Below, piece after piece: positions 33,261 through 41,338 of a stretch of 64,000 nt of DNA. Numbering within the stretch: the first letter of the stretch is position 1; each line of letters opens with the position of its first letter. The position numbers and the translations under genes were made by a program. Below the pieces are notes generated by a model. It worked only from the letters and a program-made list of their open reading frames with translations, did no database searches and was not told the origin of the DNA. The stretch comes from an uncultured Prevotella sp. (GTDB lineage: Bacteria; Bacteroidota; Bacteroidia; Bacteroidales; Bacteroidaceae), in NCBI GenBank assembly GCA_946402275.1, contig CAMIVY010000001.1:124001-188000 (forward strand). Direction: 5' to 3'.

Positions 33261-35141
33261 TCATTCTACATGTCCTCCGAACTGCTGTACCTTCTTATCC
33301 AATAGCTCAAGTATTTTCGAACAATACTTTCGAGTGACAGACGCCTCGATAGAGGTATCAGACAGGTATTGCTTCAGTATGTTTCGAAAGTTGTCAACAA
33401 ACTCTCTATCTAAATCAAAGCAGTCCTTACTGTTATATCTTTCATCAAAGAAGTTCCAATAATCACGTTTGCGACTATTGCGGTATGATATAAACAATTC
33501 AAAAAACTGTTCAGCCCCAATATTCTCAAACAAACAAGTAAGGACAAATTGAAATTTCTTCAGATTCACCGAAGAACTTATATTTTTAACTACAGTCTCA
33601 AATTCCGCTACCAGATACTTTTGGTTATTATGAGCATTAATATCAATCACTTTGTTGACCAAGGCCATAAATTCTGGTGTACTCTCACCATTATTTTGGT
33701 AGTAATATGCATCAAGCCCATCAACAAACGGAACGTTTTCAAACTTTGAAATTGCAGATTCGAATATCTCTTGCAGCTCAGGGATAGTCATCTTCAAGTC
33801 TATAAAGCTAAAATTCTGCAGGCGTTGCAAAGCAAGAAAAAATAATGGATAATCTTGTAGCAAGAAACTACCTTCTTTAACTTTCTCCATCGTCCGTTTA
33901 ACCGCGTTGGCCATTACATCGTCATCGGTATCCCAAAACTGAGTTAATTTTTGATATAATTGTTTTTCCTCAGACGCCTCATATCGTTTGACTTCAACTT
34001 CAATCCATTGTATGTTGGCTCTCATTGCATCTTCGTCACAATATCCTGTTAGAAGATATTCTATCATCGGCATGCTACTGCCATATATATAGCTATTTGC
34101 GAAATAGCATTTCTTAATATATCGCTGGTAGTCAACTATCTTTTCTTCTTCACTCTTTTCTGCCTGAGATTTCTGTTTATCTTCGTTATTTCCCGATTGT
34201 CTACTCAGACTGTCCATGGTATCTAACTGGTATATCCATTGCCTATTAATCTTAGACAAGCTCTTGAGTTTAGCCTCATCATTATCCCTTCTATACTCAA
34301 TTGAATACACCATACTAAGTAGCAACATATAATTTGCTACAGCATACACATGCTGTTCATTTTCAGATTGAATAGTTTTCCCTATTATTTCATAGACTTG
34401 TTCATAGATATCAAGATTATACTTTAGGGTACGGAGGTTACTGCAATTCCCCCTCTGATAAATCGAAGCAATATAATCTTTCCTTTCACATAGATATTTG
34501 GAATAACCATCTTCCTTTCCCTTCGCAAATTCCAAAACCATCTTCGAGATATCAGCTTTGATGGTATGCGTAAAGCGAACTATCTTCTCTTTGTATTTAT
34601 GATAATCTACATCCTTCAGTTCGCTCTCATTACAGATAAAAACCACCTTCACTTTGTCATGTTCAACCAATGTATTGATATAGCCTAACAATTCTATGAG
34701 CAGTTCAGTCTTTATACGTTCTAAATCATCGAAACATAAAACATAGTGATCCAGATTTACAGAGAATTCGCTCAACAAGTCTGATACATCTTTTGCACTG
34801 GTTTCGCTAACATTGAAGATTCCTGCGACCTTATTAACAATCATGCCAGTAAACTTTGCACCAGTTTTCACATACTTATTGGCAAAGAAGGTACTCGTCT
34901 CTTCAAATATCTTTATTCGCAAATCGTCAACTGAGCTAACACCAAACAATGAAATCTTTGCGACTTTATACATTGATGGCTTATCCTCGGTATTATCCTT
35001 TGTCGGTATTGCTTTAATTTGCTGAGTAAGTACATTATCCCAATACCATGTTTTCCCTGCACCCCATTCGCCATCTATCATTATGGCGTAATCAGTATTG
35101 GAGGCCAATACGTAGTCAGTTATTATTTTATCAATTTGCAT
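33261..35141 (-). CDS. KAP-like P-loop NTPase
   Basis: The product has 626 residues. The P-loop IDGEWGAGKTWYWDNV lies near residue 22 and the Walker B LDHYVLCFDDLERIK near residue 130. This is the KAP/YobI-type layout of P-loop NTPases found in defence islands, but the usual membrane helices within the KAP core are not obvious here. The rest (200-626) is helical without recognised domains. It lies between the RADAR operon and the AIPR gene, with 120-300 bp gaps on both sides, so it may act alone. What it senses or does on activation is unknown. 35142-35438 upstream holds no supported gene. Confidence 0.7.
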   Translation of the reverse strand: MQIDKIITDYVLASNTDYAIMIDGEWGAGKTWYWDNVLTQQIKAIPTKDNTEDKPSMYKVAKISLFGVSSVDDLRIKIFEETSTFFANKYVKTGAKFTGMIVNKVAGIFNVSETSAKDVSDLLSEFSVNLDHYVLCFDDLERIKTELLIELLGYINTLVEHDKVKVVFICNESELKDVDYHKYKEKIVRFTHTIKADISKMVLEFAKGKEDGYSKYLCERKDYIASIYQRGNCSNLRTLKYNLDIYEQVYEIIGKTIQSENEQHVYAVANYMLLLSMVYSIEYRRDNDEAKLKSLSKINRQWIYQLDTMDSLSRQSGNNEDKQKSQAEKSEEEKIVDYQRYIKKCYFANSYIYGSSMPMIEYLLTGYCDEDAMRANIQWIEVEVKRYEASEEKQLYQKLTQFWDTDDDVMANAVKRTMEKVKEGSFLLQDYPLFFLALQRLQNFSFIDLKMTIPELQEIFESAISKFENVPFVDGLDAYYYQNNGESTPEFMALVNKVIDINAHNNQKYLVAEFETVVKNISSSVNLKKFQFVLTCLFENIGAEQFFELFISYRNSRKRDYWNFFDERYNSKDCFDLDREFVDNFRNILKQYLSDTSIEASVTRKYCSKILELLDKKVQQFGGHVE

Positions 35142-35438
35142 ATTTAGATGATTAAAAAAGAACTACTTACTCAGAAATAGTACATTTTCCTATTTCAATT
35201 CCTTGTATTCATATGTCGCGACCTTCCCTGCAGTCCAGTCCTCACCGGTTCCCCCAACGAGTTTACCTCATACTCTTCATCTCCCCCTCCACCATCTTCA
35301 TCAGCTTCGCCATCATCTAAGATTCCTTTTCACTCTCTTTAAAACACAAAAACGCATCGCCAGCATCAATTATCTTAATCCTAACAATACGTTTCTCTCC
35401 TCCATATTCCATCCTATAGATTACTCCATTACATTATC

Positions 35439-36134
35439 TCACTTCTGCTCTTTCACCCATCTAGCCATACCAATATTTTCAACAGAACCGTAATAAAGCT
35501 TGAATTTATCTTTTTCGTTATTGTAAGGACTGAAAAAAGCTTTATAGTCGTCTTTTAGTTTCTCAAACACTCTGTCCGTTAAAAATATACCCCGATTTTT
35601 ATCCGTTGGATCCATCAGGTAGCCCTCAATACGGGTTGCCATATTTCCTGAGAAAATAAGACCTTCGCTTAAATTTGCCACAAACATAGCACCACATTCT
35701 ATAGCGCAGACTGCAGATATAAGCGGATCGTCTTTCCTTCCTGCTTTAACATTCACCACATCTGCCAATGAAATAAGCCTTGCTGAAATATCCAACACCT
35801 CATCAAACACCCCTTCACTCGCCATGTTATAAATTCCTCGAAAAAAATGGCCATCAATAGTCACATTCCGAAGGGCTGATGAACCTTCCAGAATAGCTTT
35901 GGCTTCACTGATGTATGCCTCATACACTTTTGCCAATGATAGCAAATCAATGTTCTTGCCTATAAATATCAGCCTGCAAGCTACCATTACCCCATCCACA
36001 AAGGCACCTTTATACTTGTTAAGCTCCTCTATGTCCGGGAAGTAGGCGTATTTCCAGTAATCTTCCCCACTCCTTTCCATCACCTGTCCTATTCGGACCT
36101 GTGACTCTGCAAAGTCATATTTTGAATTATTCAT
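35439..36134 (-). CDS. PycC-like nucleotide-cyclase homologue encoded with RADAR
   Basis: The product has 231 residues. By eye it follows the class III cyclase fold of Pycsar PycC proteins: a first strand with Asp47 (GAFVDGVMVACRL), LAKVYEAYISEAKAILE, the strand-turn TIDGHFFRGIYN where PycC has H-G-D, FSGNMATRIEGYL with Asn164 in the place of the catalytic Asn, IFLTDRVFEKLKD and a final YYGSVENIGMARWVKEQ. The second metal Asp is replaced by His96, although Asp94 is close, so activity is uncertain. The gene starts 6 bp after rdrB and is clearly in its operon. No Pycsar effector is next to it. RADAR accessory proteins that I know of are membrane proteins, not cyclases. Confidence 0.6.
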   Translation of the reverse strand: MNNSKYDFAESQVRIGQVMERSGEDYWKYAYFPDIEELNKYKGAFVDGVMVACRLIFIGKNIDLLSLAKVYEAYISEAKAILEGSSALRNVTIDGHFFRGIYNMASEGVFDEVLDISARLISLADVVNVKAGRKDDPLISAVCAIECGAMFVANLSEGLIFSGNMATRIEGYLMDPTDKNRGIFLTDRVFEKLKDDYKAFFSPYNNEKDKFKLYYGSVENIGMARWVKEQK

Positions 36135-36140
36135 GAAAAA

Positions 36141-38588
36141 CTATTTAAAACGATACTGAGCCCCGTTCTGAGCCAGTTTCCCTATATAATTATAAACCGA
36201 AGTTTTCTTCCATTTATTGCGTCCATTTTTATTTTTCTGCTTACATTGCGATATGGCCAGCAAAGCCAGTTCCCGCTCCAATGAGGTTTCAAAAATACCT
36301 TTATCGTCAGTATTGACGGTAACTTTCAGGTTCCTATGCAATATTGAGGTATTGGAGAATCTGAAAATAGGATGGTTGTCATATCTGTCGAGTCTTCCCA
36401 CTCTCAGATTGGAGGTTGGATTCGTCTCGATACATATACCTTTGGTATAAATCATTCTTATGATTTTATTTTGGAGCTTTTTGATGATTCTATCATAACC
36501 AAAAGGTATTTTGAATTCTTCACTCGAAAGGAAACCGTTTTTATATACGGATGGGCTTTGATAGTAATCATTCGTAAGACTAACGGCAATGCTATCTTCA
36601 CGAACACTAGCACTTACCGAATCATCCTTTGTTGTTTTGTTCCATCCTTCATTAAAGCAACGCTCAAATTGCTTACTTTCATCACCTCTTAACAACATAC
36701 TCCTATGGTAGGACTCTCTGCTAAACGGCTGTTGATAACCAATCTCCCCATAAAGTCTCTCAATCTTAGCCTCTATCTCCGCCTCCATCTTAGTTGGCAA
36801 ACAAAGATGGTAACGAGCGGTCATCTCCAACAACCATACCAAATTATCCAGAAGTATCTGCTTGGGCATCACCACTGCTCTATTCCTGTGCTTGTAATAA
36901 AGATGTGCATCTATTCCTAGTGCCAAGCAATGTCCAAGTCTGCAGTGTTCATCCATTTGAAATAGTCTGATAGCCTCCTCAATAGATCTCAAGCCATCCG
37001 TTATATCATAGAAATCCTCTCCCACATGATAAGTAAAGTTCCGAAGTCCTTTTAGCTTACAATAGCGAAAGGCATGGGCAAATACCTCCGGCCTACAATT
37101 GGTTTCAGCGCCACAGGCATCAATGGCTACAAGTCTGTTGGTATCCTCTTTTTTAAAAACGTCTTGTACCAAGCATTCCGCCTGATTTTTCAACATCCCC
37201 CTTAATTTGCTATGCCTGTTATTATCGCATGGGGTCTTGCTGAAATGTGTTACGAAGCTCATCCGGCTCTGAAGCGACGCCCTATCCACCTTATCTTCAT
37301 CCCAAAAGACACATTGCTGGTAGTTTGCATTCATCATGCTCTGATAAGCCTGTCTGTTCGCTTGAGGCATAATTCTCACTTCCAAACCATCATGATCGTT
37401 GGCTATACTACTCTGTACGGCATATTTTAGAGCAGTCAGTCCAAGTCCGTTCTCAACAAACAACGATTTCCGTTTGTTATACTCCTTAAAGTTACCCAAG
37501 CCCGAAATGGTATTAATCTGTACCAATTCCCTTCTCAACTGACACTTGATAAGTTCATAAAGGTACACATACTTGCTGATACCAAAAGCCTCTCGTTGTT
37601 CCGTCCAATAATCATGATAGAAGTGGTACAGTAGATACCGCTCTCCATGGAGGATGGCAAATGGTTCCTTGTTTCCAGAATCCTGCAATAGCAGGTCCTC
37701 CCTGATGGCATAGTCAAACAACTGGCTATCAACAGTTTTCTGTGCAGTTCTGCGTATCCTATTCAGTCTGCCTTGCCATGTGCGAAGATTCGAAAAATAA
37801 TGAAATGGCCCCATCTTGGCAATGTGCTCAAACCTGGTCTCAAAGCCTTTATCAAAGGCATGTGCGTCTGCATCAATGTACTTCTTGTATAGCTCCCATC
37901 TGATAAGATAGGCCATCACACACCATTTATACATATCCTCGTAGTGATAGTGTTTGGTCACCAACAAGGGACTGTCTAACGGATACTTTAAATCATTAAA
38001 TTGTTGCTTCAATTCCAGGATATTGTTCATCAAACAAATCCAGTTCAATGAGAATAAATCCGTAGAAGCATGAAAGTGCATATGTGTATCAACAAGTCCC
38101 TCACGGCATGTCTCCCTAATGGTCTTATGAAGTTGCTCGCAATTATGATTTAATATCGGATTCCAGGAGAAATCTGTCCTTGTATAGTTATGAGCAACAT
38201 CTTTTTGGGCCAGATAGTTGATGGTCATCATGTCCTCGCCTACATAACGGGCCATCTCGTGCCATCTTAGCAGCTCATCAAAATTAACAGTACCCGTCTT
38301 GTTATTATCATCATAACTTAAGCAATGGTCAGCATAAAGGAATGGCAGTCGCAAGGCACGATGCATCTCATCACTTGTACTTTCTCCAAAACGGAACCCC
38401 ATCCAAGTTGAACTTGTCAGACATTTCAGGGCTTCTATACTGGCCTGATTATGTCGAGGCTCTCGGGCATTCGACAGTCTAGGGAAGATGCCAAGTAAAG
38501 AGGCATTCCCTTTAACTATCAGTTGGATGACTTCATCCACCGGATAATCTAAAAACAGTGCTCTTACAGCTATTCTAATACCGTCCAT
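36141..38588 (-). CDS. rdrB: RdrB, RADAR adenosine deaminase
   Basis: RdrB is the adenosine-deaminase-like half of the RADAR phage-defence complex, which acts on adenosine in RNA or on ATP/dATP. The product has 815 residues, the expected size. The zinc-site residues of the fold are present in order: VDTHMHFHAS (His169 and His171), YHVGEDFYDITDG near residue 507, RLGHCLALGIDAHLYYK near residue 540 and VTVNTDDKGIFETS near residue 755. NPTSNLRVG precedes the last motif. Its first 19 bases overlap the rdrA end and the cyclase-like gene follows at once. It appears intact. Confidence 0.92.
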   Translation of the reverse strand: MDGIRIAVRALFLDYPVDEVIQLIVKGNASLLGIFPRLSNAREPRHNQASIEALKCLTSSTWMGFRFGESTSDEMHRALRLPFLYADHCLSYDDNNKTGTVNFDELLRWHEMARYVGEDMMTINYLAQKDVAHNYTRTDFSWNPILNHNCEQLHKTIRETCREGLVDTHMHFHASTDLFSLNWICLMNNILELKQQFNDLKYPLDSPLLVTKHYHYEDMYKWCVMAYLIRWELYKKYIDADAHAFDKGFETRFEHIAKMGPFHYFSNLRTWQGRLNRIRRTAQKTVDSQLFDYAIREDLLLQDSGNKEPFAILHGERYLLYHFYHDYWTEQREAFGISKYVYLYELIKCQLRRELVQINTISGLGNFKEYNKRKSLFVENGLGLTALKYAVQSSIANDHDGLEVRIMPQANRQAYQSMMNANYQQCVFWDEDKVDRASLQSRMSFVTHFSKTPCDNNRHSKLRGMLKNQAECLVQDVFKKEDTNRLVAIDACGAETNCRPEVFAHAFRYCKLKGLRNFTYHVGEDFYDITDGLRSIEEAIRLFQMDEHCRLGHCLALGIDAHLYYKHRNRAVVMPKQILLDNLVWLLEMTARYHLCLPTKMEAEIEAKIERLYGEIGYQQPFSRESYHRSMLLRGDESKQFERCFNEGWNKTTKDDSVSASVREDSIAVSLTNDYYQSPSVYKNGFLSSEEFKIPFGYDRIIKKLQNKIIRMIYTKGICIETNPTSNLRVGRLDRYDNHPIFRFSNTSILHRNLKVTVNTDDKGIFETSLERELALLAISQCKQKNKNGRNKWKKTSVYNYIGKLAQNGAQYRFK

Positions 38589-40930
38589 TCAGCTGGCGAC
38601 AAACTCTTCTGGGTTCCACTTTCCTCAGAACGCTCAACTTGATATTCAACTACAACTTTCTTAAACCAACCAGAATCTATCTGACGAAGATTATTACTTA
38701 TAACGCGGATAAAACTGAACTTGATGCGATATCCATCCTCTTCATGTGATAACGGATAAGTATACATTTCCGAGTCTGTAATCTTAGTATAGAAATCAGC
38801 TATCAGTTTATTGATGGCCTCAAGACTCTCCCCTGTCATCGCATTACTTTGTATTTTCTCCTTGAGCGAAGTCAAAACCTCTGCATTCCTGATAATAGCA
38901 TCCGAAGCCAAATTCAGTTCCTGCTTTTCTAATGTCCCATTACCCTTTGCTTCCGTCATCATCTGTCGCAACAGCGACCATTCGTGGTCGTAAGCATATT
39001 TATATAGTCCATTTAAAATTGGCTGAAAACGATTGTAGGCAAACTTGGGGTTAATGGCGTTGGCAAAGGGTGCCAATATATCCAGTACAAAGTTTTGCAT
39101 TTGGCTACTCATTTCCATTAGGTGATATGGTGTTGGTCGGTTACGTCTTTTATCCATTTCGCGAGAAATGTCCTGACTATCACCCCATGCCATCATCATG
39201 GCCAATAGTTCCACAAAGATTATACATTTTTTATCTTCAGCAGTCAGATTCGCATCAGGCTTCTGCAATATGCTTTTTGCACTTTCCAACAGTTCGTTCA
39301 GTTTCTTCCATTGAATACAAATCGTATCAAAGTTCACTATCACATCAGCCTTCTTCTCTCCTTCTTGAGGAAGCCTCACTTTCAGCAAGTCACCAGGGGT
39401 ATACTGAAAATAGGCTCCATTTACGAAGCGCTGCAGTTTATTTGTGCCCTTAAACCAAGAGTCAAATCTGAAAATATAGTCATCATCTACTTCACCCTCG
39501 GGATGAAGGCTCTTAGCATTCACTGTTATATCATCATAATAGTGATACAACAATATTGAGTAATACGACTTCAAAAAAAACACCAATAATTGGTCGTTAT
39601 CCTCAACAGGGTTTCTTTCTATAAAGTCTAATATCACAAACACATCACCTACCGAAATGTTGTAGCTATAGTTGTCACTCCTGACTATGTTTTTCAGGCT
39701 CTTGTCCAAATCTTCTGGCAGTTTGTCTTTCATAAACATCACTACCATTTTATTCTTTTGGCTTAAATCCTGACTATCCATCAACGTCTTAACGAAACTC
39801 CGGTTTTTCTTATTCAAATCGTGTGTCCAGTTAGTAAAAAAGAAAGACTGAAACATAAGCTTGTTTTGCATGTTCCTTCTCTTTACTTTTTCATCCTGGC
39901 TGAATTTGTCATAATCTTCCATTTCTACTAGGATGCCCAACAATTGGCGTAACATTCTTAAGTTTTGAGGAACGATTTGTGATACGCCATCCCTGTAATT
40001 ATAGAAAAGGTACCTGGTCTTTTTAAAGATATACTTTACCACAGTATCTTTTATGGTCGATACATCCTGATCCATGACACCATTGCTGTCATATATCTCT
40101 ACTTTATTCTCGCATATATCATACACGTGAGGCATATCTATCCTGTGTTGCAAAGGTATCAGCTTCTCAACATACTTACAGGCCACGTCATAGAATTCAC
40201 CGCCAACAGGATTATTCAACTGGTTACGGAAACTGGTTCTGACAACATCCACCATCTGATTAATACTGACGGATATCAGCAGAATGCAGTCTTTCTGGCA
40301 GAGATACTTACTGATAAACTGAGTCATCTCGTAAGCGCCCTTCCAGTTATAATCCATATCATCAATCACAATAATCAGTTTCTGTCTATCTACATACCTT
40401 AGATATGTCTTGATGAGGTGGTTCATACTCTCTTTCAGCATCATGCCATTACCTAGTTCCTCAAGGTCTTCAATGGCATCATAGATATTCTTAGAAACTT
40501 CCGTGATTGTCCTCACACAATTACGAACTATATTGAAGCTATCATACAACTCTTCACTGTTGCCATGATGTTCATCCGACAGAAGTGATTTGCTATATAA
40601 TTGTCCCAAGACCAGTTCCAGAATATTGTGTTTGTCGTCAAAAAATGATGGGTCTATAGTATCAAGAACAGAATAGTGACGATGCTGCCCCTCTTGGTCT
40701 TCCAAATAACTCTTCAATGACAGCATACATGAAGTTTTTCCCTCACCTCTATCACCACAAAAAGCTACAATATTAGGTACTGTAAGGTCATCATTTTCGT
40801 TCTCAAAGTCATTCAAGATTTTAAGAGCACGTTCATACTGATCACGAAATACCGACGAGGAGAAACTGTCATACGTCTCTATCACCACCCTACTTTCATC
40901 ACCTCTATAAAACTTGATTGTATCATTCAT
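38570..40930 (-). CDS. rdrA: RdrA, RADAR P-loop ATPase
   Basis: RdrA is the ring-forming ATPase of RADAR that assembles with the RdrB deaminase. The product has 786 residues. The Walker A motif is AFCGDRGEGKTSCMLSL near residue 56 and the Walker B is KLIIVIDDMDYNWKGAYEM near residue 183. ILLISVSINQMVDVVRTSF follows as a sensor-like segment. The rest is helical, with an acidic middle. It is the first gene of the operon rdrA-rdrB-cyclase homologue. The adjoining deaminase makes the identity firm even though RdrA sequences vary widely. Confidence 0.9.
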   Translation of the reverse strand: MNDTIKFYRGDESRVVIETYDSFSSSVFRDQYERALKILNDFENENDDLTVPNIVAFCGDRGEGKTSCMLSLKSYLEDQEGQHRHYSVLDTIDPSFFDDKHNILELVLGQLYSKSLLSDEHHGNSEELYDSFNIVRNCVRTITEVSKNIYDAIEDLEELGNGMMLKESMNHLIKTYLRYVDRQKLIIVIDDMDYNWKGAYEMTQFISKYLCQKDCILLISVSINQMVDVVRTSFRNQLNNPVGGEFYDVACKYVEKLIPLQHRIDMPHVYDICENKVEIYDSNGVMDQDVSTIKDTVVKYIFKKTRYLFYNYRDGVSQIVPQNLRMLRQLLGILVEMEDYDKFSQDEKVKRRNMQNKLMFQSFFFTNWTHDLNKKNRSFVKTLMDSQDLSQKNKMVVMFMKDKLPEDLDKSLKNIVRSDNYSYNISVGDVFVILDFIERNPVEDNDQLLVFFLKSYYSILLYHYYDDITVNAKSLHPEGEVDDDYIFRFDSWFKGTNKLQRFVNGAYFQYTPGDLLKVRLPQEGEKKADVIVNFDTICIQWKKLNELLESAKSILQKPDANLTAEDKKCIIFVELLAMMMAWGDSQDISREMDKRRNRPTPYHLMEMSSQMQNFVLDILAPFANAINPKFAYNRFQPILNGLYKYAYDHEWSLLRQMMTEAKGNGTLEKQELNLASDAIIRNAEVLTSLKEKIQSNAMTGESLEAINKLIADFYTKITDSEMYTYPLSHEEDGYRIKFSFIRVISNNLRQIDSGWFKKVVVEYQVERSEESGTQKSLSPAEWTVLE

Positions 40931-40982
40931 AATTCATCATTCTGTTTTAGGTAAAAATAGTATTCTTTCTTGTCTTCTAAAT

Positions 40983-41226
40983 TTATCCCTGTTTCCGTAT
41001 TTCCATGAGTCCGTTCTCAATATCTTCCATCGGGATTGCCCCTCCTATCATCCTATAAACATAAAGAGGAGTAATGCACCCCAAATCGCGATTAAGCGAG
41101 AGCATAGCCAAGTTTACTTGGGCTTTGCCGAGTGTAAGCGATTTCGACGAAGTCAGAGTCCATAGAGCAAGATCTTGCCTCTTCCTCGATAAATTCTATC
41201 AACCTATTAATGACCTCTTCCTTCAT
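40983..41226 (-). pseudogene. small gene interrupted by a 72-bp covarying-hairpin element
   Basis: Without the insertion the frame would read MKEEVINRLIEFIEEEARSC, SMD, then LGCITPLYVYRMIGGAIPME and DIENGLMEIRKQG. That matches the intact 62-residue gene at 58609-58797 (MIDEIVLRLKEFMENEARSC, SMDFGCVTPEYVYRMWGG). The element at 41086-41157 lies between the two parts. Its length is a multiple of three but it brings a stop codon. The gene follows a wbuC fragment with an ATGA overlap. Confidence 0.8.
41086..41157. repeat. covarying-hairpin element inserted in a gene
   Basis: 72 bp with the central hairpin AGCCAAGTTTACTTGGGCT (41106-41124), followed by TTGCCGAGTGTAAGCG and TTCGACGAAGTC. The clean paralogue at 58609-58797 has no sequence at this point, which defines the insertion ends to within a base or two. 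Confidence 0.75.
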
Positions 41227-41333
41227 ACATCAGCCATCTTACATCTCAGGACATCGCAGTCCTGAATCGGTTCATACTTTCCATTCTTCATTTCCAGAAT
41301 CACCGTTCCATGACTCTTCAATGCCTGTACAAT
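41223..41333 (-). pseudogene. C-terminal fragment of a WbuC-family cupin gene
   Basis: The frame reads IVQALKSHGTVILEMKNGKY and EPIQDCDVLR, matching HTVRALESGSVILEMKDGKF and EPLAEVDILQ at the end of the cupin gene at 50733-51275. The rest of that gene is absent. It begins directly after the stop of the large ATPase gene at 41339. Confidence 0.7.
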
Positions 41334-41338
41334 TTACT

